A DNA stretch of 64,000 bases from Serilophus lunatus (lineage: Eukaryota > Chordata > Aves > Passeriformes > Eurylaimidae): the NCBI GenBank assembly GCA_013399895.1, contig VXBA01001267.1, forward strand, positions 682,001 to 746,000, in the 5' to 3' direction. A program made the position numbers and the translations under genes. Below, in pieces: positions 23,900-36,378 of the stretch (within the stretch, counting starts at the first letter, position 1; every line of letters begins with the position of its first letter). A model generated the notes under the pieces. It saw only the letters and a program-made list of their open reading frames with translations, ran no database searches and was not told the origin of the DNA.

Positions 23900-24516
23900 C
23901 TATTCAGACTTTCCAGACCCCCAGACCCGTATAGACACTTGCTCACTACCCCCTGGTAGGATGAGGAAAAAGAATTGGAAGGGTAAAAGTGAGAAAACAT
24001 ATGGGTTGAGATAAAAAACAGTTTAAACAGCAAAGAAATTAAAAGCAAACATACAGACATTTTAAAAGGTATGACCGCACATGCAAGCAAAGCAAAGAAT
24101 TCCTTCACCACTTCCTATGGGCAGGCAGATCTTCAGCCATCTAGGAAAGCAGGGCTCCATCACACATAGTAATGATTCGGGAAGACCAACACCATCATGC
24201 TGTACATCTTCCCCTTTCTTCTTCTCCCCAGCGTAATATGATGTACATGATGCCACATGGTATAGAATATTGCTTTGGTCAGTTGGGGTCAGCTGTTCTG
24301 GCTGGGTCCCCTCCAAACCCCTTGTGCCCCCTATTAGCTTCCTTATTGTTTGGGTGGTGTGAGGAGCAGAAAAATTGCTAACTCTGTAAAATCACTGCTC
24401 AGCAACAAAAAAAAACATCTTTGGGTCATCAACCTCGTTTTCAGCACAAATCCAAAAAACAGCCCCATAGCAGTTACAATGAAGAAAATTAACTATCACA
24501 TCCCTTGAGCTCACAC
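23900..24516 (-). mobile_element. Antisense ERVL-type solo LTR, copy 3
   Basis: The plus strand is the complement of the same LTR family seen at 9.5 and 11.4 kb. It runs from the LTR 3' end at the left ('ccctggtaggatgagg', 'gtgagaaaacatatgggttg') through 'aagaattccttcaccac', 'ggaaagcagggctccatcac', 'ccacatggtatagaatattg' and 'tcagttggggtcagctgttc'. It ends in the LTR 5' end ('tcactgctcagcaacaaa', 'gcacaaatccaaaaaaca', 'gaagaaaattaacta'). It is less interrupted than copies 1 and 2. Terminal bases are decayed, so the boundaries are within about 15 bases and no duplication is recognised. Confidence 0.8.
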
Positions 24517-24832
24517 CTTCTCAGTCCAGTTGCTGGCATTTAGACCTGTTACCCTGCTCATCTGCTAATCTTGTTTCCCATTTTTGCTCGCACAGAGGCT
24601 CAGAGTAGACAGTACACTCAGATAGGCAACGCTTAGATCCAGTGTTGGTTCAGAGTGTAGGACAGACTGTAGTGATCATGTACAAGGATCAGTTAGATCG
24701 AAGCATATTGACCAACTACCTGTTTGCACACAACTCAGTGTCTTACCCTCTTCTCCCTCTGTTTTTGAACATTTTGTTGTTCCCCAATGCATATTGATTT
24801 CAGCCTTTTACTTGCCTTCAGTGTTTACACCT
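24517..24832. other. Unique spacer between two LTRs
   Basis: About 300 bases of mixed-composition DNA with no recognised element. Confidence 0.5.
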
Positions 24833-25897
24833 TGTAGTGATTTAACTCGGGCTGGATGCCAAGGGCTTACTACAGCCACTTTCTCTCCCACCCCCTGCAA
24901 AAAGCAGAGGAGAGAAAATATAACAAAGGGCTTTGCGGGTTAAGGACCATAAAAGATGCCTCACTAGCCACCGTCACAGGCAAAACGGATTATATGTGGA
25001 GATATTAGTTAAATTTATATTAACAAGATCAAAACTTAAGAATGAGAAACTTAAAAGACACCTTTTCCCCACTCCCTCCTCCTTCACGTTCAACTTTCTC
25101 TCCTCCAGCGGTACAGGGAGACAGGACATGGAGATTATGGTCAGCTGTTGTTTTCTGCCGCTGCTTAGGGGGAGGAGTCCTTCCCCTGCATCCCATGGCG
25201 TCCCTCCCATGGGAGACAGTTCTTCATGAACTTCTCCAGCATGAGTCTCTCACACAGGAAAACAGTTCTTCACAAACAGCTCTGGTGAGAGTCCATCCCA
25301 TGGGCAGCAGCTCTTCAGACGCTGCTGCCACATGGGCCACTTTTCCACAGGGTGCAGTCCTTCAGGTACAGCTGACCCACTATAGGTCCCTCACAGGCCA
25401 CAAGACCTAGCAGGAGAATCCTGCTCCAGTGTGGGCTCCTCTCCCCATGGGCCACAGCCTCCCTCCAGCATCCACATGCTCGAGCATGGGCTTCTCCACA
25501 GGCTGCAAGCGGATCTCTGCACTCCTGTGGTCCTCCATGGGCTGCAGGGGGACAGTTGTACGAGCTGTAGGTGGATCTCAGCTCTGGCACCTGGAGCACC
25601 TCCTCCCCCTCCTTCTCCACTAACCTTGGTGTCTGCATTGTTGTTCACAAGTTCTCATTCTGCTCCTCTCTGGCAGCCATCCACATCTAAACTCACTTTT
25701 TCCCACTTCCTTCTTAAATATTACAGAGGCATTCTTTTGACTGCTGATTGATCTGGCCTTGGTCAGCAGTGGGCCCAGCCTGGAGCCAGGTGGCATTGGC
25801 TCATCTGGACATGGGGGAAACTTCCAGCAGCTTCTTGTAGAAGACTCCCCCTCAGCCCCCCTGGTTCTATGAAAACCTGGCCACAGCAAAACCAACA
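24833..25897 (-). mobile_element. Antisense solo LTR of an avian ERV family rich in CCATGG/CTGCAG blocks, near-perfect TSD
   Basis: On the minus strand it starts TGTTGGTTTTGCTG and ends ...AAATCACTACA. CACCT (24828-24832) and CACCC (25898-25902) form a 4/5-matching duplication. The minus strand has CCAAT within 'gagccaatgcc' (about 25790-25800) and TATA-like ATATTTAAGAAGG (about 25711-25722). A long R/U5 region follows, made of repeated 'cccatggg', 'ctgcagccc' and 'gaagaactg' modules from 25600 down to 25160. The same modules recur in sense orientation at 40.8-41.6 kb. Open frames up to 122 aa through the modules are composition effects. Confidence 0.85.
25711..25722 (-). promoter_or_regulatory. 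TATA-like box of the antisense LTR
   Basis: On the minus strand ATATTTAAGAAGG follows a CCAAT box by roughly 75 bases, consistent with a U3 promoter. Activity is not known. Confidence 0.45.
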
Positions 25898-25902
25898 CAC
25901 CC

Positions 25903-28900
25903 CCAAATGTAAGTCTTGTACATTCCTGCCAGCTCTTTAACTTGCCTTGCTTGATTTAGTCAGGCAGCCTTATAAACTTCAGCCACTATAGGCTTAACTG
26001 ATGTATTCATACCCTCAGGACCAAAATCAGTTGCACAACCTGCCCTGTATGTTTCCCATCAAGAAGATAGTTTGTACAAAAATAGAACTTTTGTTCTAAA
26101 TTCCACATCCGCCATGAGCAGATGTTTACAAAATGCTGAGGAACTGATGAAAGGATGTTATTCCTTGTTTCCCTTCATAAAACAGCATAAAAGGCAGTTA
26201 AGAATACATTTAACTTTTTCCTAATTTCACTTTACATTTAAGTAATTGCTGCATTTCTTTCAAGTATAATATCTGATTGCTTTCCTACCCATTTACAATT
26301 TGAGTAATTGTTAGCAGGAAGTAATATGGCTCAATTAGAAGAATTTTGAATAAAAATGTGGTCCAGATAATGACAAAATTTGTGTAAATAATATAGAGCA
26401 TATTTTCTTAGACATAATTTGTCTAAAAGAAATGGGTTCAGCACTTCAGTTGTAAATTCATACTTTAAAGCACATTTTATGACTGCCTATCACATCATAA
26501 AATACACCCATCATAAAAACACTTTTATGTCCCAGTTCTATCATAAAATAACCAGGTTTTTTAAGTACATCTATCCTTTTCTATTATGCTAAATAAAGCA
26601 CAACAACATCTACAGAAATTAAGGGCTTAAATACAATCTCAAAGAAGTGAAGTATGTGTAGTTTATCATCTGTTGTGGTAATGAAAAGTACAACCAGCGT
26701 ATTCCGCAAGCTGAGTGGAAAGTGTGGGACAATTTCTTCCTTCTTAGAACCACATCCTCTAAACAACCTATGGATGCCAAAGAATCAGGACAGTGCACTC
26801 AAGCTGGATGAAGGATTGTTTTCTTAGGTTATGTATACTCATAGACCTTTGCATGCAAAGCTGTGTTCCCTCATGGTTATACTCACAGTGCTGTGCAGGA
26901 CATCACAGACTAAAAAACAGTACACAGCTGCCTGCAACTATGGATTCTGCGGATGAAGAAGCGAAGTCTTCAGAAAGACCAGTTTCCAATGGGCGTAAGC
27001 TTCCACTGCTGCTATATATAGGTCTATATACTCAAGTATAGCCAAGGGTTTGCCATTTTTTCAGTGCACTGCTATTATTATACCAAAATTGCCACTGTGT
27101 ACATAACCTTTTCCTAAAACTTTGTGTAACAGTTTATGTTACAGCTTTGTAACCATCCCTAACATTCAAGAAGATGAATAGTTCTATTATATAGTCATGA
27201 TTAATTTTGTCATTATATAAATCCAATGCAATATATTTTAAAACATATTTTAATCAGTGAAACATGCCCTCTGTATAAATGAAGAGTACTCTGCAGCAAA
27301 ACTTTCTGGAAAACAGCAGTTAGAAAATTTAACAATATTTCTTCTTACCTTCCTTTAACATTTGATATATTCAAATCGTAACATCCCGTAAATAATAAGT
27401 GGGGAAAGTAGTGGGCACTTTCAGTTCTTCTGACAAACAAAATAAACACTTGATATACTTTATTTGTTAAATGAATTGCTTTATCTGAAAAACTGCTTAA
27501 CAAAGTGGTTATCAATATTTCAGATTTTGAAAATGAAGCTTTTGGAAGAGTGTGGCTTGCCAATAATCATTAAGAAAGCTAGACCAGTAGGAAAAAGCAG
27601 CTCTCCCATGCCCCAGTGTCATTGTATACCCAAACATTCATTTGCGACCACTATGTCTATCATAAGAAAACCACAAAAAATTCCTTGTTGTTCTCAGACA
27701 TACGTATTTTTTGTGGCAAAAAATTAATTCACTAGTGGTGAATGTCATTTAAAGGGAGTATCTTGAAATGAAAAATGCATTACTTTTCCTGAAGGGAACT
27801 TATTTTAGGTACATGCAGTATCTTCAACCTTAGATAACCTCAATATATACTTATTTGGGACATGCTCAGAAATACATGCTAGGCTTGTAGAAAATGGACA
27901 AGGGCAAAGAGAGATTGAGTCCTTCACCCAAGTTACAGGCAAAACATACTAATATTATTATTGTTACTGTAATAACATGAAGTTATTTTACAGTTGTAAT
28001 GTAATTGGAGTACAAGCTTCTGATGATGTCATCTAATCCTGTTTAGAAAAATATCAGGTTCTTAAGCACTATTTGTTAAGGCAGTATAACCATTGTGAGC
28101 CAGTCATTTTTTGTCTTTTCCATTTGTCTTAGAAATCAGTAACAAGCTGTACATATTTTGCATAATTTGTGTCATGTACTTTTCCAAAGTTTTAGTCTCA
28201 TGAAGTATGAAAAATAAATATATATTTGAATGATACAAGCTTTATTAGAGCATAATTAATTTTAACTATTTTTTTTTAATCTGATGGAGTAAGAGAAATT
28301 TCTCATCAAAAGTACAAAAAATCCATCTGTGGAAGGGTTTCTAATCAGCCCATTAAATGTAGGAAATAATTCTTAATGAAAGAGTTTTATTTATGTATCT
28401 CTGAATTTAGGTAAGACTGTAGCTATCTCTCCACATGCTGAAGAGATGCAGTAAGTGACCGTAAGTATCATAAGAGCTTGGTCCCCTAGCAAGATCTTAG
28501 GCATGACATGGACTAAACCATGTTAAATACTACATATGCTGGTCTAAAATTACTAATATGTAGCTTTTTTCCTCATTAAAAAAATACTGTAATTGTACCG
28601 TTTTGATAGAGGGTTTTTTTCCTTCAATACAGAGTCCAACTTTATTAAAATAGATTATTATAAATTCTTCACAAAGCTGTTCCATTAACATGACATTCTC
28701 ACAATTATATTTTAGCTTGCCACATTTATTGTGTTATTTACCTACTTCAGGCTCTCAGTTAATAAAAATTTTATTAAGGTTTGGATGAAATCAGCTTGAC
28801 ATCCTGAAACCATGTATCACTTGCCAGGTAAAATTACAATGGGCCTAATTGGTCAGAAAGGATAGCTTTTCCTAATTTGGAAACTACTGCAAAATCAGCT

Positions 28901-29883
28901 TCAAAATTTTGAAAAGAAACATTTTATAATGGTGGATCTTACTTAGTTTTACAGAGTCAATTATGAACAATGTCTGCCTTTAAGATAAAAGATGACTATA
29001 ACATAGATATAAAATTAATAAATTATGGGTGTCTATAACGGCATGGTTTCATCAGCCCTCAGGACTTCCCTCAGTACTTTCTTCTAACAATGCTGCTAGA
29101 AACACCTAAATACTGGATCAGAGAATTTCACTTACAGGACAATAAAATCGGTATCTCTTTCTGAGGAGAAAGAATTACACCTGGATTCTTGTTATCGCAG
29201 TAAGAATTTCATAGAACTCTCAGTCTGAAATAGAAACAGTCTACTGACATTAACTGCAATGAAACATTATAGGTGGAATAATATCTTAGAAAGTTTCACC
29301 AAGGTACTAAATAAGATACTACAATATTTATAAATAAATTGCTAAAAGTATATCATGTCTGGAGGTAATAGTCTTTCTACACTATGAAGAAATTCTAATC
29401 TACTGAGCCATATACTCAATAATTAATTATTTAGCCATATTCTGGCTTGAATCTATCCACTCTGATGTTGCGTTCATACCCATCTTCTATCATTCTGCCT
29501 TTTCAATATTTCTGTAATAAGAACTATATTTCACCAGATGTAGTTTTTAACAAAAATATGATCTTTTTTTGCCTTTGAAGACAGGACAATCAAATACAGC
29601 AAGTAATCATCAGTGCTCAGTTCTGCATTCTTTCTAGTAATCACGTGTCTCTAGAGACACCAAAATACTTGTCAACTGTGCTACTAAATTGGGTCATGTA
29701 ATGTTAAAAACTTCAAAGCTGGTCTTGTATCCTCAAAAAATAATTCCTAAGAAATCCGTTTTATGTCTCCATATAATTATAGCTTAAAAACATACACAAA
29801 ATTCTGTCATCTTTTTCTTTCCAATGCCTTCTTCATTATTTTGCTTTTGTTTTTCCAAATTAAACAATGCATGCCCCAAAAGT
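25903..29883. other. AT-rich unique DNA; one exon-like segment at 27349-27429
   Basis: No recognised repeats. The minus strand at 27349-27429 has a good acceptor, a consensus donor and one open frame; it is discussed under findings. Otherwise nothing is supported. Confidence 0.45.
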
Positions 29884-30960
29884 CATAGAAGCATAGAATG
29901 GCTTTGGTTCGATGGGATTTTAAAGTTCATCTAGTTCTACCCACCCTGTCATGGGCAGGGACACTTTGCACTAGACAAGGTTGCTCAGAATCAAGCAGCC
30001 TTGAATACTCTCAGGGATGAGACATCCACAACTTGTCTGAGCAGTCTGTCCCAGTGCCTCACCACCCTCACAGTAAAAAATTTCTCCCTAATACCTAATA
30101 TAAATTAATAAAATTGCTTGTCTTTCAGTCTAAAGCCATTCCCCTTGTCCTGTCACTACATGCTCTTGTAAAAAGTCCCCCTCCATCTTTCTTGTAGGCT
30201 CTCTTCAGATACTGAAAGGCTACAAATAGGTCACTCTGAAGCCTTTTCTTCTCCAGGCTGAACAATGCCAACTGTACTAGTCTTTTCTCATGGGAGAGGT
30301 TCTCCTCTAATCATCTTGATGGCCTAGACCTGCTCCAACAGGTCGACGTCCATCCTGTGCTGAGGCCCCCTGAAGCAGATTCAGCACTCCAAGTGAGGTC
30401 TTACCAGAGAGTAGTAGAGAGGCAGAATCCCTTCCCTTGACCTGCTGGCCATGTTGCTTTTGATGCAGCCTAGGATGCGGGCATAATTTCTAGCAGCATT
30501 TGGTAGCTTCCAACTCCTCCTCTTAGTTGCCCATGCTGCCTGCATTGGTGTACAGGCACCTCAGCTGAGCTGTCATCTGTATTGCCTCTCTACAGGAACA
30601 CATTTTTATTCCTCTGAAATATTTCCCTGGTGGCTTCTGTTACCTCAGGAGTCCCCGACTCACCTCTGTAAGACTGCAAGTGTGCTTCAGTATTGCCAGC
30701 ACATTTCAGTGTCAGCAGCAGATGTTCCTCACTAGCACCCTGTCCCTCTAAACCTTGCATATCATCCCCAACTGGCCAGGGACAAGCTTCCTGGAGGTGG
30801 ATTTTGCACTGGTAGAGGTGACCGCAGCCCGTCTCAGTACCACCCACACTGAGTCAGAACTGACTCTCAGTCAAGAATGCCCTGCTTCCCCTTCCAGAGA
30901 TGGGACTGGAGCACTTCTTTCTGCTCAGATGTCAAGCTCTTGCCATATAGGAAAGCTCAC
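29884..30960 (-). mobile_element. Antisense, internally deleted CR1 LINE
   Basis: The plus strand starts with the complement of the CR1 tail ('tcatagaagcatagaatgg'). It continues through the 3' UTR ('gtcatgggcagggacacttt', 'ttctccaggctgaacaatgc') and the distal RT ('gatgcagcctaggatgcgg') up to about 30490. It then jumps to the 5' part of ORF2 ('tgcctgcattggtgtacagg', 'cctcagctgagctgtcatc', the endonuclease start) and upstream ORF1/linker sequence to about 30960. Most of the endonuclease and RT is deleted. An 85-codon minus frame (30590-30847) is the remnant of the upstream coding region. It is inactive. Confidence 0.8.
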
Positions 30961-31699
30961 CTCCTCCCTCCCTCAATGTGATCCTTGGCTCCTGAGCACT
31001 TCACTGAAATGTATACTTTATTACATGCATACATTCATATTTATCTCTGACTTTTTTCTTTCTCTCTCTCTTTCTGCTCTGTATTTATATATATATATCT
31101 TTAGAAGATAGCATGGCGTTTAAAAAATTAATATTTTTTTCTAGGAAAGTATAGCAACACAAAAATTAAGTGACATGTCTGAGTTACAGTATTATTTATA
31201 TAAATAGATTTAGATGGATTTTCACACTCACTCAGGAAGTTAATTTAAAAGTGGCCTGATATAATTCTTATTCAAATCAATAGCAGCCTTTAGTAGGCTT
31301 TGAGACTAGTCTATTTAATCTTTCTGTATCTCTGTTATAACCCTGTAAATGGAGGATATCTCCTTTAGTCACAGAAATGATGTGAGAATGAATGTTTAAT
31401 AAATTATAGAGTCAGACATTGCTCAGAGGTAGGCCATAAAAGCAACCAGACATCTCCATTCTATATCTAATGCCAAAAACACTGCACAAGGTCCAGCTCA
31501 CCTAAGTTTTGTGCCCTGGCTGGGAAAAAAAAGAAAAACATCTCTCAGATGACCCTGAAAGACTCCTATACGGCAGGAAACTCATGCACTTTAAGGCCAC
31601 TGCTTTAAAGTGGTGACTAAAGGGAAATTAAATATATTAGGTGACATGGCTTTCAAACTTTATGTCTACCTGTCCTTTTTAATTATCTGTATATACTCT
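30961..31699. other. Unique DNA with low-complexity T/C and TA runs
   Basis: A TTTCTTTCTCTCTC-type run and a short TA run lie at 31048-31100. The remainder is AT-rich without a recognised element. Confidence 0.5.
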
Positions 31700-31803
31700 T
31701 AGGCACATGGTGTGACTCTTGGGGATGGTCTTGTGCAGGACTAGGGTTTGGACTTGATCTTTGTGGGTTCCTTCCAACTTGGTGCATTCTACGATTCTAT
31801 AAT
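31700..31803 (+). mobile_element. CR1 LINE 3' tail fragment
   Basis: 'gtcttgtgcaggactaggg', 'tttggacttgatctttgtgg', 'gttccttccaacttgg' and 'attctacgattctata' form the CR1 3' terminus in sense orientation. Only about 100 bases are retained. Confidence 0.88.
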
Positions 31804-33929
31804 ATACTTGAGACTTGAGTCATACCCCTAAATGTGCTCTCTGTCCAGCTGGTGCTGTCACTTTATACTCACACATAATTATTGGATGTGAAGCAGAAAA
31901 GACCAGCAACTATCTAATCTCTCTCTGCAAATACTGGATGGTTTCATTCATTCCTCTTACTTGATGTGGTTCCTGGCTTTTGATACCCTTTAACTATGCC
32001 TGAGTATTTTCTGGATGAGAAAGGCATAACCCAAAGCCAGTCAAGGCATCAAGGCACTGTGCAAATAATGGAATGATATTCTGGACTAAGGGAGAGCACT
32101 CAAGGAAGTGCCTTGCTCCTAAGCAGTTTACTAGCACAGCTGCATCCAGACTGCCCTCAAAGCAACAGACTGAAAAATTTCTGGTCTCAAAATGGGTATT
32201 TGTTAGAACTGCTAAACCATGGGATTAAATTGATGTACAGTTTATGATGCTTCTCACAAAACTAGGCTCTTGGGTACGTTCATGTTACAAGATAGATTCA
32301 CTACATCTTAGTGCTAACTTTTTATTAAAGTTGCTAATACCATTCTTGATCTTATACAGGGCTCTGAACTGCATTTATATGGAATCGAAGAAAAACAAAA
32401 CATGCTTTCTTACCATGAGGTAAAAGTAGATAAAAAGTTAATACAATCAAAATTTCAATGTTTACCTAAGCAATCTACCGAAACAGTTAAAACTGCTGTT
32501 CAGAAATACAATTTCAATTCTATTCAGATCTGCAACTAATTCAATGTAGAACACCTCATTATAAAATAATAAGGCAAAATGATAATATCTTTGCACTTTG
32601 ATAAAAGATACAATTCGATACTAAATTAAAGACTTTTTTCATGGAATCCAGGTATCCCACAGTGCTTAGTTCTGTTTAACATTTAAAGCAACTGTATATC
32701 TGTAGCTCTGTGTCTTCATATATTTATTCTGGTTTATTTCATTATTGGCTTTACTGTTTATAAAATTGCTTCTTTTTCAGGTACACTTATACATCTAATA
32801 GCCAGAGTGAGAGATCTACAAATACCACAATATTTCACCAAGTATCCTAGAACTTGGTAAAGAATATTTTGTAAAGACTTTTTATTCAAATTAAACAAAG
32901 TTGATAACAGTGCTCTTACAAATGACTAATTAAGCTGGCTGAACACAGATATTGTTTTCAGAAATTATTTAATCATGTGACTCAATGATTGAGATTGTCA
33001 TAATAACTAGATGTTACTTTCACAAGTGAACTGCATGTATAGGAATAAAATAACAATAAATTAAAATAATAAAATAAATAAAATAATAAAATTAAAAAAT
33101 AAAATGCTATTCAGATGACAAATTCAAGCTTTAATAAAAAGACATTTATCTTAGGTTAAAAATAAAATATTTCAACATTAATATGATGAAACATATATTG
33201 ACTAATTTCTGTATTACAATCATATCTTCTATCTAGAGGAGGCTTTATTTTTACATTTATGTGGGCATGAGAATGTATCATTTCACAAGTAATAAAATGC
33301 AGTATTAGGTATATTTCTACAGTTTGAACTGCCATAGTGAAAAAGTGTGTTAGAAATGTTAATTACTTGCTTTATTGGTCTAATAGTCCAGTAGTATGTT
33401 TATTGACATATTTCATTGGTATATTGTCTTATTTCCTGAGTTCCTGAGCACCTAGAGCCTATTTTGATATCTGAAAATTAGGACTCTTCCCACCATCAAT
33501 AGAGTTATTTCATTTAAAATTAACCATCATTTAATTAATATTGTGTGGTTTCCTTTAAATAAGCAGCAAAGGTATCATTAAGGCAATTTAGGGAATGATT
33601 CCAATCCTGACAATTGCAAAGTTAATTTAACTGTGAAATGAAGTAACTGTGTACCAGAAAATGTTCTCTAGTAGCCTATGGGCAATAATCTTAAATGGTA
33701 TGAATTTGCATAATTCTATTGAGTTGTGGATTTACACCATCAAAGATCCTAGTTCCATGTAAAAACCCACTATTCTTCATAGTGCTATTTACATAGATTA
33801 GCAAATTAGGGGAATAGAGCTATCACAGGATTTTCCATCCACTTGTTGCAACCTCAGTTTTTATTATAAATGACCAAGTTTTTCTCAGACAGAAAGGAAA
33901 ATTCAAAGAATTCAAAGTCCTGAAAGTTT
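31804..33929. other. AT-rich unique DNA, no gene seen
   Basis: Contains an AAAATAA-type low-complexity patch at 33046-33106. No supported coding or RNA feature. Confidence 0.5.
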
Positions 33930-34808
33930 TAGGGATTACAGAACTCTTATATCTAGAGTTCTTGACATGCTGAAGGGAAGGGATGCCATCCAGAGGGACC
34001 TTGACAGACTTGATGCAAACCTCATGAAGTCCAACAAAGCAAACTGCAAGGTTCTATATCTGCATTGTGGCCATGCCAGACACACCCACATACTGAGTGG
34101 CGAAATGATTGAAAGAGCCCTGTGGAGAACGATTTGGAGATGATGGCTGATGAAAAACAAGAATGATCAATATGCACTCACAGCCCAGAAGACCAACCAA
34201 ATCCTGGACTGCATGAAAACATCTTAGCCAGCAAGTCAAAGAAGGTGATTTTCCCTTCTACTCTGCTCTTGTGAGACTCCACCTGGAGTACTGTATACTG
34301 TTCTCATGTTCCTAAAATAAGAAATACAAACATGGAACTGTTGGAGCAAGTCCAGAGGAAAGCTACAAATTTGATAAGAGGGCTGGAGCACCTTGTCTGC
34401 AAAGACAGGCTGAGAAAGTTGGAGCTGTTGAGCCCAGAGAAGAAAAGGTTTTGTGGAGACCTCATAGCAGCCTTCCACTATCTGAAGGGGGTGTGCAGGG
34501 AAGCTGGAGGGGGCTCTTCATCAAGAAGTGTAGTGATAGGACAAGGAGTAATAGGTACAAATTGAAAGAGAGGAAGTTTAGGTCAGATATTGGGAAGAAA
34601 TTTTTTACTCTGAGGATAGTTAGACACAGGAACAGGTTCCCCAGGGACATTATGGATGCTCCATCTTTGGCAATGTTCAAAGCCAGGTTAGATAAAGCCT
34701 TGAGCAACCTGGTCTAGTGGGAGGTGTCCCTGCCTATGGCAGAGGGAGTTGGGACTGGGTGATCTTTAAGGTACATTCCAACCCCTTAGCATTCTATGAT
34801 TCTATGAC
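33930..34808 (+). mobile_element. CR1 LINE, 5'-truncated, distal RT region plus 3' UTR
   Basis: Sense blocks are 'gagggaccttgacagacttg', 'tgagactccacctggagtac', 'ggaactgttggagcaagtcc', 'tcaagaagtgtagtgatagg', 'cacaggaacaggttccccag', 'gagcaacctggtctagtgg', 'gaggtgtccctgcctatgg' and the ATTCTATGATTCTATG tail at 34790-34806. Frames are broken. It has the classic 5'-truncated CR1 architecture. Confidence 0.92.
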
Positions 34809-35163
34809 AAATCACAGTCTTGAAGAAAGCCATTCCTACAAAACGATTGCATCAAACATCTACCTTATGCACAGACACTGAGTTTACAGGATAAGCAGCA
34901 AATTCTTCTAACAGCCCAAGGATGCATCCTGCACTGAGACTTGTGCCAAAATATTCTGATGTCAGTACACTGGTGTCAGTTCACTGTTGTCAGAGTCTGG
35001 TGTCTCTTTCACCTTCTGATAAGGGGGCTGACATGGCTTATTTCCCATTCTGGATTTTTTTGCCCTTTACAAGTGGAGCTAATTTGGAAGCCAAGTGTGC
35101 CAGTCTTCATATTGCTCTCACACAGGATATTTTTCTTAGGTACAGGATAGCACTAAGTAAAGG
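34809..35163. other. Unassigned spacer between CR1 and LTR
   Basis: About 350 bases with short internal similarity ('ctgatgtcagtacactgg' / 'tggtgtcagttcactg') and no recognised family. Confidence 0.45.
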
Positions 35164-35377
35164 TGTGGTGGATTGAACCACTGTTTTTCACTAGGGGTGT
35201 GCACAACAATGATGAAAAGACCAAACAGAATTTTAACAGCAGGTAACAGTTTATTCATCTGGGGCTCAATGAGGGGGAAGAAACAACTTATGGAAACCCC
35301 AGATTTTACACAAAAATACACCTGACAAAGTCACACAGAAAACAAAAACAAAACAAAAAAACCCAGACTGCTTCTCA
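35164..35377 (-). repeat. Left arm of a roughly 200-bp inverted repeat (LTR 3' end)
   Basis: The arm begins TGTGGTGGATTGAACCACTG and includes AACAGCAGGTAACAGTTTATT and a CAGACTGCTTCTCA block. The same features in the same order appear on the opposite strand at 36575 down to 36379. The arms are similar but not identical, with substitutions and small indels, so they are not a trivial assembly mirror of one read. Confidence 0.8.
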
Positions 35378-35677
35378 AAGGCCAGGTGGCTGGCCGAGAA
35401 AAAGCAGTGGAAGAAAAAGGGAAGCTGCCTCTCTCTCTCTCTCTCTGATAGTGTCACTCCCAGCCCTCAAAGTCTCTGCAAAGCACAAAAGAAGTGAAAA
35501 GCACCCCTCACCCCAGGGAGCCACTTGGGGAAGCTTTTCATTTGTGATTATGCTGGCTTGACTCTGGTGCCGATGAAGGTGGGTGGAGTCAAGCCGTGGG
35601 GTCTGGAAGCCGGGAGGAGAGGGGCCGTGCTGCTCCCCGGCCCACAGGAACCTGAAGAGAGGACTTCCGTGTTCAGC

Positions 35678-35690
35678 CTTTTTAAGCCCT
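35678..35690 (-). promoter_or_regulatory. TATA-like box of the antisense LTR
   Basis: On the minus strand GGGCTTAAAAAGG lies about 50 bases downstream of the CCAAT box at 35742-35746. This arrangement supports a U3 promoter directed to the left. Confidence 0.5.
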
Positions 35691-36378
35691 CCAAGTCTCG
35701 TGCGAATCTCACTGTCTTCTTCCCAGCTAAACCATCTTCTGATTGGCCAGCGGTGCCAGGCTCCACCTCTCTTCTGAGGTCTTCACTCCAGGCAAAATGG
35801 CGATTCCCACCGAAAGCCATGTGTTTTGGACTTGGAGGTGCCATTTTTTTACCAGCCGCGGGTCACCCACGGCACCCTCGGAGCGGCTACCAACCCTCCA
35901 CGCGGCCACTACCAGCACGATGCCAGTGCGGGGCCTCGCCGCTCTCCCAGGAACCCACACAGGAGGGACCCCCCGGGACAGCAGGGCCGCCTGGCGGGGC
36001 ACCTNCACAGCGGGGCCCCCGGGCGGGGCCCCTGCCACTAGAGACTGCCCACGAACTGGGACCGGCCACCGCCGCTCAGAGCCAGGGCCGGCCACCACTC
36101 GGGGAGGCCGGGGAGTGGCACCACTGTCGCCCACACTGCCGAGCCAGGGTACTGGGAGCAGAAGGAGAGGAACACCACCGGCGCCGAGCCCCCAGTAAGT
36201 CCCTGCCTCGGTTTTCTTTCTTAAGGGAAAAAAACATGATTTTACACAGAACAGGGAGCCAGTAAGCAGTTCCAAACACCCTTTCCCTCCCCCCTATAGC
36301 CCCCCAAAACCCCCCCACGACCACTCTCTCCCTTCAAAACCCAACACCCCTCCCCAAACCCTAACAAAAGGAAAAAAA

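Noticed and set aside
35525..36324. Open frames up to 246 aa
   Set aside because: They fall in the GC-rich LTR body, include an undetermined base, and overlap on both strands. Composition artefact.
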